NCBI GenBank assembly: GCA_030549495.1
Contig: JAUIRK010000953.1
Span: forward strand, 1,206,001-1,270,000
DNA: 64,000 nt
Direction: 5' to 3'
DNA from: Nectonema munidae
Taxonomy: Eukaryota; Nematomorpha; Nectonematoida; Nectonematidae
A program made the position numbers and the translations under genes. Position 1 is the first letter of the stretch. Each line of letters begins with the position of its first letter. Under the pieces are notes generated by a model. That model made no database searches and was not told the origin of the DNA. It was given only the letters and a program-made list of their open reading frames with translations. Below are positions 14,203-25,841 of the stretch, piece by piece.

Positions 14203-16820
14203 ACTGTGTTGAACGGCCACTCTATTGAGCGACCATTCTAGACATGCGACCATTTTTATTTTGCACCGACAGTTCTTCAGTGAAAATGTATCTCTATTCA
14301 ACGGCCACCTTCAAACGCGACCAACGGCCACTCAAGATAAGCAAGATGTTAAAAAAGGCCACTATTAATATGTAGAGTTTAGCAAAGAGAGAGATATGCA
14401 TCCAATATGTCATATTCTTACAGTGAAGTACAAACACACATTCGAATGCAATTTTACTCTCACTAAAGAAAATCGTACCACTTTCTCTTGCATCTACAAA
14501 AAACAAATGATAACTTACTCATACTTTGAAGGGTTGTCAATAAAGGCGACAAGAAAACTTGGAAGGATTACCTACTTGATACAAAAATTCTTTCTTTTCT
14601 TCCTAGTACTTCTATTATTTTTTGGTAAGGAAATAAAGCTCAAATATTTCATATTTTATATTCAACTTTTTGATAAAATTTCTCAGTTTTACAAAAAAAG
14701 AAACTTTTTATTTTTATTCTATTAATCCCATTTATAGATACTTAATTATAAAAGCTTGATATAATACCCATTTTTATCATTTTACTTTGATGACAATTGC
14801 TTTATAATTAGAGGTAAAAAAAAGATCATGTTTTTAGATTGAAGATTTTATGGGCTTAAAGCGATTAGTAAGGGTTTGCTTTTTATTGATATAAAATTTT
14901 CACTGTATTTTTAGATTTTATGTATATATAATTTTTTCATCCAAATGGATATAATAATTTTTATCAATATTGAATATTTTTTTCCATTTTTAAAAAATCA
15001 ATGTCTCTTTTGTATTAAGGTTTCAGAATAATACTTAAGTATTGAAAGTTTTTTAGTTAGAATAATTAATAATTTTTAATACGCTATATAGGTGTATTTT
15101 TTTATCAAGTTATAATAAACAAGTTTTACATATTACTAATTTGTTATTTTAGTTTATTTTGGTACAAGTTATTTACTAATTTTTGCATGTCCAATTCAAA
15201 TAAACGAAAAATTTTATCACTTGAAGAAAGAGTTAAAGTTCTTGAAAAAAGTGACCAAGGGAAGTCTTCAAGATCAATTGCTAGAGAATTTGCAGTTGGT
15301 AAAACTCAAATTCAGGCAATAGTAAAAGATAAAGAAAACATTCTGAAAATTTGGAAATCAGGAGAATGCAATGCAAATTCAAAATTTTTCAAAGCTAGAA
15401 AAATTACATATGAAGAAGTTGATAAAAAAGTATGGGAGTGGTTTTGTTACGCAAGAAGTAAAAATATTCCTGTTACTGGACCTTTAATACAAGAAAAAGC
15501 ATTGTGTATAGCTTCAGAACTAAATCAATCAACTTTTTGCGCTTCTAATGGCTGGTTAAAATCCTTTTTATTGCGTCATAATATTAAAAGTTACATACTT
15601 TCTGGGGAAGCATCTGAAGTTAATGAAGACGTGATAAATGATTGGGTGAAAAGAATTCCTCTGATCTTTAAGGATTATGAACCAAAAAATATATTCAATG
15701 CAGATGAGAAAAGTCTTTTTTTCAGATCGATTCCCAAAAGAAGTTACGTTGTCAAAGGTGATAAGTGTAATTTGGGAAAAAGTAGTAAAGAGAGATTGAC
15801 ATTGATGTTAGCGTGTTCTGCAGAAGGAGAAAAGTTAAAACCCCTTATAATTGGTAAGTCAAAAAATCCTCGATGTTTTCGTGGTTAAAAAATTGAGAAA
15901 TTACCGTTAATATACAGACACAACAAAAAATCGTGGATGAGCAGTGTGATTTTAAAAGAAGAACATATTGAACAACAAAATGAAAGTAGAAAAAAGAAAA
16001 ATCGCACTCTTAGTTGATAATTGTGCCGCTCATCCTCCATCAGAAGTCTCAAATGTTCAATTAATTTACTTACCACCCAACACAACATCTAAACTTCAAC
16101 CATGTGATGCAGGCATTATCAAAAATTTTAAATCCATCTATAGAAAAATGCTACTTAATCACTTTCTTTTGAATATGAAAAATGTAAAGAACATTTAAGA
16201 TTTAGCAAAAAAAGTTAGTGTTTTTGATAGTATTCAATGGGTAATATCTTCGTGGAAATCAGTGTCACCTGAAACAATAAAAAAGTGCTTCAGCAAATGT
16301 GGATTTTTGCAGAATACCTACGAAGATCTAAACAACAACGAAACGGAAGTTTCTCAACTTTTTGATGACAAAACTTTTGAAGTTTTGTTTGAAGAAACTA
16401 CATGGGAAGAATATATACAATGTGACGACGAAGTTGAAACTTGTGAAGTCTTTTCTTTTGTTGTAGAAAACTCTCCAAAAAGCTTGGAGCAAAATGAGAC
16501 AGAACAGGAAGATCAGGAACATAGTGAAGAGGAAAAGAATGCCTTAGTTACTTCTTAAGATGCATTGAAATCTCTTAAAATTCTACGAATTTTCCCCCTT
16601 CAGTCTAATTCTACAGAACTTCTTGAAGTTGCAAATAAAAGAAAAGAGATTGTGGAAAGAAGAAAATTGATTTGTTTAAAACAAACGACACTAGACGCTT
16701 TTATTAATAAATAAACTTCTGTTTTATTTTTTTTTGTTTGTTACTTACGGCCATTTGAGACTTACGGCCAAAAAAATTTGGCTTTAGCTGTGGTCGTAAG
16801 TCTCAAGTATTTACCAAAGT
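14203..16820 (+). mobile_element. Tigger/pogo DNA transposon
   Basis: The left end begins CAGTAGAAACTGTGTTGAAC directly after a TA dinucleotide, the usual target of this group, and continues with repeated 'cggccac' and 'gcgacca' phrases typical of Tigger ends. The transposase lies at 15187-16714. Near 16745-16815 there are 'acttacggcca' and 'gtcgtaagtctc' phrases that may be the diverged right end, but I could not pair it convincingly with the left terminus, so the right boundary is approximate. Confidence 0.65.
15187..16714 (+). pseudogene. Tigger/pogo transposase, nearly complete but interrupted
   Basis: The frame starts with MSNSNKRKILSLEERVKVLE and a pipsqueak-type helix-turn-helix (SSRSIAREFAVGKTQIQAIV), then a CENP-B/Tc5-type DNA-binding region (VPITGP-like 'IPVTGPLIQEKA'). 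The DDE catalytic core follows: first Asp in FNADEKSLFF, second in LLVDNCAAHPP, third in LPPNTTSKLQPCDAGII. An acidic region and the family-like ending KQTTLDAFINK close the protein at a TAA at 16712-16714. It is interrupted by a stop at 15886-15888, a frame change near 15970, and stops at 16196-16198 and 16556-16558. The three catalytic aspartates survive, so decay is fairly recent compared with the other elements. Confidence 0.85.
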
Positions 16821-18150
16821 GGAAAATATTCCAATTAAATTTGACAGTCCAAACAAATTATGTAGTGCTTCTAATGCACGCCTATAAAGAGATCAGCGCA
16901 TCTTAAGCCGTTCTAAATAAAATAGTGATTTATTGATGAATCAATGGTCATTGGCATCGAGCCTGCTTATCAGTCTATTTTTTTATTCTGCATAAGCATA
17001 ATATTTTAAGTATATTTTATCTCACACATTCAAAAACGTTTGTATGTCACCAAATGTACTGGGAAAAAGAACATTTCGCTTATGTTTATATAAAAATGGA
17101 AATAAAGTTTGATGACACAATATATATAGTACATTCAACAATTGAGAGTATACGTTAGATATGGTAAAAGAATATTCTCAACCATAGTATACATGCGGTG
17201 AAAGCATTAGAAAAGAGCTAACAGCTTCTGTTGAATCTGCCACTGATCATACAACCATTACTGTTATCATCTGTTTTGAACAAGGTTCTTAAGTGATATT
17301 ATACAAAATATTCGAATTCAAAAATGTCAAGATTACAGATGGAAAAATCATTTTCAAAAAAGGAAAGTCTTGGAAAAATCAATTGATCTTCAACTGGGGT
17401 AAAAAATAAGGAAGCCCATTTTAAAAAAGATGGGTTTAATTGATATTGCTTCTTTACATTCCTTTGATATTTAGGGATCAAAACAAAAGGGGTTACCTTT
17501 TTAAATAAAACGTGTTAAAAAATGCAGTTAGCAAAATAAATAAAATCCAATCAAAAAATTTTTTTTAGTTGGCCTAAAATGGGTTAAATCAGACATATTA
17601 ATCTGTAGCAGAGGGGTCTATAAATCTTAATCTCATTCTGCTCCACAAAAAGAAAAAACCTAGCACCACACTCATGCTAGGAACGCTACTGTTACGGATT
17701 CAGATGTCTCAGAGGGACAGGAGTGAGTATTTTAAAAAAAAATTAAGAATATTTGTAATGGATATAGAATTTTAAAAAAGACATATAGCACATGTTTGTT
17801 TTATTCATTAATTAGAGCAGAAAAATCGATAAAGTGATTAAAAGTTCATAGAGTTTGCGACCTATGATTTAGATGACTGCCTAAAGTACCACAAGATCTT
17901 AGTTCCAAATAATCATTAAACGATAATTGCCTGAAGTTTAACACAATAGTTAAAATAATGTTAGTGGCATATTTATACCAAGTTACCCCTGGGGAGAAAA
18001 TTAATTTAGCCTACCCTCAAAAATTCGAATAAAACTTCAGAAGACCATAATTAAATAATGCTGGTATGAAAATAAGATAAACTTTATCGATAAATACTAT
18101 ATTGCAGGAAAACCCTAAGCTTAACAAATAGACCACCTGCAGAATTAATC
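16821..18150. other. AT-rich DNA, nothing recognised
   Basis: No domain, tRNA-like box or paired inverted repeats were seen. The 17299-17481 - strand frame has no recognisable feature. Confidence 0.4.
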
Positions 18151-18285
18151 TTAACCCATTAAGTCCCAATATTCCCATTTGGAAACATAAGTAATTTCAT
18201 GTTCGTCTGCTTTTTTCAATGACTTAATATAAATCGCCTGCGTTTTTTAAATATGATCTGATTTCTATGGTACTTAATGGGTTAA
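18151..18285. mobile_element. piggyBac-like MITE with TTAA flanks
   Basis: TTAA at 18151-18154 is followed by CCCATTAAGT, and the other end reads ACTTAATGGG before TTAA at 18282-18285: a perfect 10-bp terminal inverted repeat starting CCC, with TTAA duplications, as expected for piggyBac-type elements. The interior, read on the - strand, has the repeated 'gcaggcgat'/'gcagacga' motifs of this family. It has no coding capacity. Confidence 0.8.
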
Positions 18286-18524
18286 AATATCAAATAATGA
18301 ATAAGAAAGTAAATAAAGAAGTTCTAAAAAGATATAAATAATTTAGAACTTAAAAAAATAAAAATAAAGGGTACCCATGAAAAAAAATTTGAATAAGACG
18401 CTTACTATATATGAAATTATAACAAATAGAAAATAAAGAAAAATTTCTATGCTATTTAAAAAAAAATTGAATCTAACAAATTTTTAACTAACTGAGAAAG
18501 CATTAACCCACTTTTTATTCAATA

Positions 18525-18860
18525 ATTCTACTCTTTCTTATTCCTTGACTTTTCGAAAGCATTTGATAAGGTTTGTCATAAACTTATTATTCACAAACTT
18601 CAAAAACTGGGTATTAGATCTAAATTTAATACTTGGTCACTAAGTAATCTTTCTAATAGATCTTTTATGTATCATGTAACAATCTTTATCTTGTGTAAAG
18701 AGAATTTACTCAGGAGTCCATCAAGGTTCTATCATTAGCCGTTTCTCTTTTTATGTAAATGATTTGCAATCCATTCTCCCTGCATATCTTAGAACTCACA
18801 TTATACTAATGATGTTACTATACTGTTCAACTCTTATGATAAATGAACCTTTTTAGCTTG
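18525..18860 (+). mobile_element. LINE reverse-transcriptase fragment
   Basis: The + strand encodes LDFSKAFDKVCHKLIIHKLQ, the conserved RT motif A region of Jockey/CR1-type non-LTR retrotransposons. After frame changes it continues with GVHQGSII and 'NDLQSILP', matching motif B and what follows it. Both ends are missing. Confidence 0.75.
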
Positions 18861-18875
18861 AACCATGCTAAATGC

Positions 18876-19030
18876 TAGGGGCGTGATTATGGTTAGTTAG
18901 ATGCTGGATTCAATAACTCAAGATCTTGGGTTAGATCCTACATCAAGCTTGCTTTCCTCATAGTTCGATACAAGAGGCGCAATTGTGGCTTTTCGATGAA
19001 AACACCCTACGGTACCATTACCATTAGTAA
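18876..19030 (+). repeat. tRNA-derived SINE, family 1
   Basis: The copy has an A-box-like 'tggttagttagatgctgg', a B-box-like 'gggttagatcct', then 'cctcatagttcgatacaag', 'gcgcaattgtg' and 'gatgaaaacaccctacggta'. The same order occurs in the copies at 19893 (-), 25481, 38670, 48434, 55364 (-) and 58984. Confidence 0.8.
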
Positions 19031-19199
19031 TTTTATGAGTTTAAACTAAAAAATCAAAAGCCTAAAATGGCCGTTACTAGATTTTTCAGAATAGAAATAT
19101 ATTTTATTTTTTGACAAAAAGATTATAAAAGTGAAAAATAAGGTTATATTCTGTTTAGAGATAAAAGATCATTTTTAACTCTATTTTTAAAGGAAGGTA

Positions 19200-20880
19200 C
19201 CGAAACATCCAAGTTATCAAAAAAATATATATTATTTTTAAAGAATTCATTAGTTTTTTTTTAAATAGTTGGAACCCTTCAGCATATAATTAACTCTTAT
19301 AGGTAAGTTAGAATTTCTAGTTTCATAAGGAATGACTGTTTTATATTTGATGAAATTTACAAAAATGTTGTTTAAATGTCCATGTAAATTTTTAAACAAA
19401 ATACCGCTACTCTTAGATGAAATAAGTCTTCTAATCTTAGAAGATTATTCTCCCTAAAGATAATACTAGTATGATCTCTATATTTAAGATTGAAAACTAC
19501 TCTTAATGCACGTTTTTGAATAATTTCTATGCGTTTTTTTTCATAGGGATACCCGTTAAAGATGCTATAATTCAGATATGATAAAAAAATATGTTTATAA
19601 ACTATAAGTCTTATTTTTAACGGGAAAATATTTCTTGTACGATATAGAATATCAATTATTTTATTCAAATTTAAAACAATTTGTTCAACATGTTGATTAA
19701 ATTTTAGGTTCTTATCTATAATTAAGCCTAATATATTAAATTTTTCTACTACTTCTATTTCCGAGTGAATTAAGAAACTCTTATCAATTTTTGGTCTATT
19801 AAAGATTATCATACATTTTGTTTTAACTTTATTTATCAAAAAGTTGTTATTTTCACACCAATCAAAATATATATTTATTTTTGAATTTAACTTATTGGTA
19901 AAAGGTAAAAGTACCATAGGGTGTTTTCATCGAGAAGGCACAATTGCGACGCTTGTATCGAACTATGAGGAAAGCAGGCTTGATTCTGGATCGAACTCAA
20001 GACCTTGAGTTATCTAATCCAGTATCTAACCAACCCTACTCACCCCGTATTGGAATCAATATAAGTGTCGTTTTTTATTTTAGATAGAGGAAAATATTCG
20101 CAAATGTCATCACCAAAGAGGATATAGGAGAAAAGTCCTGTAATATGAAATATATCATTAATGGCCATGTTAAAAAAAATTGGTGCAAGAATAAATCCTT
20201 GAGGAACACCCGTTTTAAAAGGTTGAATGTCTGAGAGTGTATCCTTTAATTTGACTTTTTGAAATCTATTTTTTAGATATGAAGAGAAGAAATGTAGTGA
20301 GTGAACTTTTACTCAGATTACAATTGGAAAAATTTTTGATTAGAGAGGAATGCCTAAATCGATCAAAGGCTTTTGAAAGGTTAAAGTAGAAAAGTACAGC
20401 ATCGTCCTTCTTCTCCAAAATCTCTATCAGTTTTCCCAATATATACCAATTATATGCTTCAGTTGAGTAGTTATTTCTAAATCCAAACTGATAATAATTG
20501 GTGTAGTGGATTGAAGTTATATATGCATTAAATTGTTTATAAATAAACTTTTCAAATATTTTTGTGTTGATATTATGGAAATAGGTCTATAATTTTTAAT
20601 TGAAAATTTATCATTTTTTTTATAAATAGGTATAATTTTATGTACTTTTAAAACTTGAGGAAACATGTTATTTGATAAAGCAAAATTAATAGAATACGAT
20701 AAAGTGACGCTTAAATAGTATTTTATATATTTCATTGATATTCCATATATATCTTCGGTATTATTATCTTTAAATTCCTCAATAATTGCTAGTATTTCCT
20801 CATATGTGCTAAGATTGAGTTCCAAAAAACCAAGTCTATTTTTTGAGAAGAAATATCATATTCTGAACTGGAATTATTTA
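19200..20880 (-). mobile_element. LINE remnant (RT domain), split by a SINE
   Basis: On the - strand, in order: an RT N-terminal part at 20825-20517 (IIPIYKKNDKFSIKNYRPIS), then around 20200-20060 the motif GVPQGFILAPIFFNMAINDI and a catalytic GDD-type box (LFGDDI), then after the SINE at 19893-20048 the RT C-terminal region at 19917-19372 (FNILGLIIDKNLKF and KRALRVVFNL, usual for Jockey/CR1-like LINEs). Frame changes separate the pieces. No endonuclease part was identified. Confidence 0.8.
19893..20048 (-). repeat. SINE family 1 inserted in a LINE
   Basis: Read on the + strand it begins with the reverse of the tail ('aaaagtaccatagggtgtt'), followed by 'ttcatcgagaaggcacaatt', 'tatcgaactatgaggaaagc', 'gatcgaactcaagacctt' and 'taaccaaccctactcacccc'. 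It separates the LINE's catalytic motif from its C-terminal RT segment, so it is younger than the LINE. Confidence 0.8.
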
Positions 20881-21874
20881 TTGTGTTTGTGAAACATTCA
20901 TTGAACTTATTAGCAAAATTCAATTAGTAGGGTTTCTCTGATAAAGTTTCTATGTATTAATTTAAGTGATAACCTTTCTTGTTTTAGTCATATAAAATCT
21001 ATAATCCTAAAAATCTCTCGCTTTAAGTAGTATATTTTTAAACTTACGAAATTTTCTCTTGTTTAATTTCATAAAGACGTTTTATTATGCACATTGCACA
21101 TATTCTTCCACACATTAGATACTGTAATATATTTTAGGGTTCTTGGAACCAGGCCTTCCAAGAATCCATAAGTTTCAAATTAGATACTTTAAATTAATAA
21201 ACTTTAACTGCAATTGCAATATTTTTCTTGAACTCGATGTATACGAAATTCATCAATTAGTTTCTTCTCTCTTCTTTTTTAAATCTGTTTTTTATATTAG
21301 TCTTTTTCGCAACTACTTTATTCTAAACAGTTCAATTCATAATCACTACACTAGAACTGCTAATAAATACCACATTTAACACGCCTAAATTTATAAATCT
21401 TCATTTTGAGAATTTAAACTTTCCAAGTTTAAGAAATCTCTTATTTCATCAATTAAAGGAACAAAAATCCTAATGTTTTAGCATTATTGTTTATTATATT
21501 CTTCCATTTGCTTTATACTATTGATCTCTATTCCTTTTTTTCATACCTTATAATTTGTAATTGTAATGAAACATTGATTTGTTTATTGATTGATTGTTGT
21601 TCATCATATTCAACTCTTTAGTGTAATTTCAGCATAATAATTTTATAAATATACTTGCCATAAATTATGCCTCAATATACAAATGACTCATAGTCTCGCG
21701 TTCAATATTACATTTCAATCACTGAAAATACTTCATCGCACTTGAATTTGATTTCCCTTTGAACATCTTCCAATTTCTTTATATTACTCAAATTTTATAT
21801 CCAATTAATATTATAATAACTCCCATAGATCTACATTGCGTTCAGCCTGTTTTCATTTATCTAATATTATCATG
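20881..21874. other. AT-rich DNA, probably LINE-flanking debris
   Basis: No clear frame. Around 21150-21400 the + strand has a weak open frame (LPRIHKFQIRYFKLINFNCN and on) with no recognised domain. Confidence 0.3.
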
Positions 21875-21950
21875 GCCGTCCTGAGCCTCGATGGTTGTTA
21901 GGGTGTACATCTCAGTTTAACAGTTAAAGGTCAGAGGGTTCGAATTCATT
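21875..21950 (+). repeat. tRNA-derived SINE, family 3
   Basis: 'gtcctgagcctcgatggttg' is followed by 'tcagtttaacagttaaaggt' and a B-box-like 'gggttcgaattc'; the same arrangement occurs at 23340-23420. Confidence 0.5.
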
Positions 21951-22890
21951 ACATATAGTTGACAAAACATCGTCACCAATTTGTTCAATAAGTTCATTAC
22001 ATATTGTCGAAGAAAGGTAACTTACCGTCCCTTTTCCTTTGCTTCCATAACGAGAAATATGTTCTTCAAGAAAAGGATTAAATTTTAATATTAATTTCAA
22101 AATCCGCATATAATTTCCATTTCTAGAGGATCCAAACACTTCTTCATCACAAAAGAATGGCAGTCCACGTTGTGCCAGAAACTTTATGATTTCAATTACT
22201 CTACGCAGTACTGCTTGGAAATAGTTCAGTTCTTCTTTCAGACGATCTAGAAGCTTTGAATTGACAGATTATTTCTCTTCAGAACGTAATAACCATGACT
22301 TTAAAGAGACTTTATGCCCCGAACTATTTTCATGAAATATAATCATCTTTCCACAGTTACTCCAATCATTAAAGCTACTTACGATTAAATTTGAGGAAGA
22401 TTTTGGAAATAATTTATAGAAAAAACAGTATAATTTATCATTTTTGGGAGAATACAGTATTCAATCTTTATAAAACTTTTCATTCTTTGCTTTGGTAACA
22501 TACAAAAATTCTTTGTTAAAGCGACGAACACGTTTTCTATTTTTTTTCTAAAGCTGCGAAATTGTTACAATGATTAGACAAGTGTTTTGACCTTTTCTTA
22601 AACAATAATCAATGTTAGAATCGTTTAAAATTTTTTCCCAAAGTTCAGGGTGATGAGATTTTGAGTCACACTGGTGTTGTGGAGCAGAAATAGCTTCTGG
22701 TTGTGAAAACCCTTGAGAGACACTACGATCGAGATGTTGATTTTGATTGGAAGCTTGAGAAATTTAAATATAACTGTTTATCTTACAAAGTTTTTCAATA
22801 ATTTCCTTATCCTTCTGTTCTTTTTCCGGTTTTAAGCCTCGCTTTCGTGTTTATATTGATACATTATAACTTACTAGATATCTATTATTC
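21940..22890 (-). pseudogene. TTF-type hAT transposase remnant (DUF4371-like)
   Basis: The - strand piece FLEEHISRYGSKGKGTVSYL followed by SSTICNELIEQIGDD is typical of TTF-finger/DUF4371 hAT proteins. Upstream (higher coordinates) interrupted frames give FNDWSNCGKMIIFHENSSGH and LYCFFYKLFP, as in the TTF finger, and a PxxW-like HPELWEKILNDS. Several stops and frame changes are present and the C-terminal half is missing. No flanking terminal repeats were found. Confidence 0.7.
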
Positions 22891-22960
22891 AACCTGCAAA
22901 AAAATAATAATTATAAAATTTATAAAAAAGTAATAAATATATCGACAAGTTATTGTCGTG

Positions 22961-23043
22961 CTGCTCAACTAAGAGGTATATTTTTGTAAGTAATATATAA
23001 ATTGTAAGCAATAAAAACATACCTCTTAGTCATGCTCGGCCGT
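22961..23043. repeat. Short inverted repeat, possible MITE
   Basis: 'tgctcaactaagaggtat' at the left is mirrored by 'atacctcttagtcatgctc' at the right, with about 45 AT-rich bases between. It could be a tiny MITE or the end pair of a larger element with a deleted interior. Confidence 0.5.
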
Positions 23044-23339
23044 GTAAAGTTAAAGAGCGGTAGGACTTTTTACCCAAATACACCAAAATATACCCAAAAA
23101 AACACAAATATATTATTTATTTACAAATAAAAACTTAAAATTAAAAATAATTTTAGATAAATGTTTAAAATATAAGATACACAGATATTTAAGTATGAAG
23201 GAAGGCCGGCAATAAAGTATGATTATATATTTTTATATCTCCCATTATGTTGCCAGCCATACATATTAGTAATTATTTAAATTAAAAAATTATTTTGTTA
23301 TAAATAAAAAATCTTATTTCTTATTTAATAAATAAAAAA

Positions 23340-23420
23340 TCTGAGTCTCAATGATTTTTAGGGTCTACCTCTTAGCTTAACAGTTGAAGATAAGGGGTTC
23401 GATCCACATGACTCCCCAAC
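23340..23420 (+). repeat. tRNA-derived SINE, family 3
   Basis: 'ctgagtctcaatgattttta', 'tagcttaacagttgaagata' and 'ggggttcgatcc' match the 21875 copy; the last phrase is a good B box. A (TAA)n tract follows at about 23426-23440, as is common at SINE tails. Confidence 0.55.
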
Positions 23421-23440
23421 TTAAATAATAATAATAATAA

Positions 23441-24101
23441 TAAATTTATTAATAAAAATTGGAAAAAAAAGATAAACATTGAATAGTGTATCGATCAAAA
23501 TTAGCATCGTATAAATTCATTTCTGAAAGAGATCAAAGGAAGATGGATCATCATCGGGATGACTCCAACAAAAGTTATAAAAAACTGTTAAAGAAAACAA
23601 AATCACAAAACTGTAATTAATCATCTCAAACATAATGCTAGCATATAGCCTTATGGCTGAAAGTGCTTTGGTATCTCCAACCAACCAACTAATTTAAAAT
23701 CATGGAAGCCACAGTTAGCACGATTTTTAGCTTTTTATTTAATCCTCCTTTCTTTAATCTAAAAATTAAATGGCTACTTTTATTATTTTTTGCTAAATTT
23801 TCTGATAGGTTTATTGCATTTAGTTTTTAAATGTCTATAAATTATTAATTTTTTATTAAATTTAAATATTACAACATTGTTAAATGAATAATCTTACCCA
23901 AATTTCGTACTTTATTATTATATAATTTTTAAGAAACTTGAATTAATTCCTTTTTTGCATGATAAAATTTTATCATCATAAATATCCTTTCTCTAAATAG
24001 ATTAATTTTATTTATTGCATTTAAATTTTATATTTAATTGCATTATCATGTTCATGCAACAAAATTTTTGCAAAATAAACTTTCATATCCTTCCTTATAG
24101 A
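23441..24101. other. AT-rich DNA, nothing recognised
   Basis: No coding frame or repeat end was seen. Confidence 0.35.
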
Positions 24102-24225
24102 TTAACCCATTTAGGGCCAAGCAAAGCAGACGATATCTAAAAAAACGCAGACGATTTATATTCAAAGTCATTGAAAAAAGCAGACGAAGATGAAATTACT
24201 TATGTTCCAATAGGAACATTGCCCA
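24102..24225. mobile_element. piggyBac-like MITE, CAGACGAT family, right end lost
   Basis: TTAA and CCCATTTAGGG at the left, then three core motifs: 'gcagacgatatct', 'cgcagacgattta' and 'gcagacgaagat'. It matches the 18151-18285 element read on the opposite strand up to 'aataggaacattg', where the similarity stops. Confidence 0.65.
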
Positions 24226-24292
24226 TAAAACATATCAGAATAAAGATATTGCTCTAAAATTAAGCATATCTTTAAAAAGCCAAGATATAAAT

Positions 24293-24440
24293 CAGGGGCG
24301 CACATTCTCAAAATTATTGGGGGGCGAAATTTTTTTCTTGCAATTTTCAAAATTAGTGGTCTGGAAATACCACGGGAGACCAAATATTTAAGCAATCCTT
24401 TAAAATATAATGTATTCAGCGCATACCTAAAGTCCTAAAA
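24293..24440 (+). repeat. CAGGGGCG-type repeat, uninterrupted copy
   Basis: It begins CAGGGGCGCACATTCTC and runs without interruption through 'cacgggagaccaaatat' to 'tcagcgcatacc'. It serves as the empty site for the hAT at 5779-8685. The CAGGGGCG start resembles a hAT terminus, so the family may itself be a hAT MITE; its other end was not identified. Confidence 0.7.
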
Positions 24441-24462
24441 TTTGCATATCAAATATGGTGCG

Positions 24463-24925
24463 GAGAAAAAATGCCCCCAATTAAAAAGTAGGAAAAAATG
24501 CCAAACAAAAAAAATTTCAAAAAATTATTAATTAAAATTTTTAAAAAAGATATGTCAAATAAAGATATTTTGTAAAAAAAATAGTTAACTTCATCTAAAA
24601 CATTTAAAATTTAATTAAAGTAAACTAAAAAACTCAGCATACGACAATTTTTTAAATACAAAACAAATTTTTATAAAACAGCAAATATTTTTGGACTTTG
24701 TGTCAGGGGCGTAAATCGGGGGGGGGGGGGGGGCGACATTCCCACAAATCTGCACCTTTGCTATTGTTTTCAAGAACTTTATAAAGAAAAAAACCCTATA
24801 GATTAAGAAATTTTAGAAATTTAGCCTTTCAAAACGGTACCAAATAAAAATATTTATATAATTAAAAAAAATCAAAAATTAGGAGGCATTTTTTCCTACT
24901 TTTTAATTGTGGGCATTTTTTAGGG
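24463..24925. mobile_element. Foldback/MITE with about 38-bp inverted repeats
   Basis: 'aaaaaatgcccccaatta' then 'aaaagtaggaaaaaatgcc' at 24466-24505 is mirrored at 24882-24922 with about one mismatch. The interior holds a hAT-like CAGGGGCGTAAATC at 24704 followed by a run of 16 G. It has no coding capacity. Confidence 0.65.
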
Positions 24926-25480
24926 GGCATTTTTATCTACAACCATCGAATATACACTAGTTTAAAAAAATCTAAAATTGTTAGGGGGTGGAATATGATT
25001 TTCATTTGAAAAATGAAGTAGTCTACCAGGCACATTATAGGAATTGATGAAAGGAATTGATGAAATGAAATTTGATTCATATAGAGAAAACAAATAAATG
25101 AAGGTTGGATATTTTATATGAGTGAATGTAGTTTAAAGGCAAAGAGTCTACTAGACACCATGCGATGTTTATATAGAAAAATGTGATCGATTCAGGGGCA
25201 AGGGTATAAAACGAAGTTATAATTGTGCAAACAAAAATAAAACAAAAAATTAAGATCGCATTATTTCATTTTACTCAGCATCATTCAAAAATAGTTTAAA
25301 AGCTAAATTGATACAAGCTACAAAAAGTAAAATAACTGTTAACATTTTGCAATGATTTGCCTTTTATAATAACTTTTAAGGAAAAAAAGTTATAGAGCTT
25401 CAACAAAAACTAAAAAAATTTTAGAGCATAACTTAAGTTTTTTGAAAACTAATTTGACGTATCCCCTACAGCATACTCTA

Positions 25481-25625
25481 TGGGTGGCGTGGCAGGTTGG
25501 TTGAGATGATGGACTCAGCACGGAAGCCTCTGGATTCGATTCCTCATCGATACGAATTTGTTCATAGTTTGACATAAGCGGTACATCAGTGCCTTGTCAA
25601 TGAAAATACATCCGCTGCACCTAAC
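25481..25625 (+). repeat. Diverged SINE family 1
   Basis: 'ggcaggttggttgagatgat' resembles the A-box part, and 'tggattcgattcctcatc' the B-box part; then come 'ttcatagtttgacataagcg' and 'gccttgtcaatgaaaata', as in the family tail. Confidence 0.6.
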
Positions 25626-25841
25626 CTTTTACTCAAAATTGAAAAATTTGCTACATAATTAACATAAGAGAGAAAGGAAACAAAATAAACTAATAAAGCA
25701 ATTTTCACTATTTTAAAATGGAACCGTCTGTTCTTAGAATAATTTCAAAATAATAGGAGGCATAAAGAATTAGAGTTTATTTGATATTTTCAAATTTTTA
25801 TAAGCAGCAAAAGCCAACGTTAAAAAATTATTTAAACTAAC

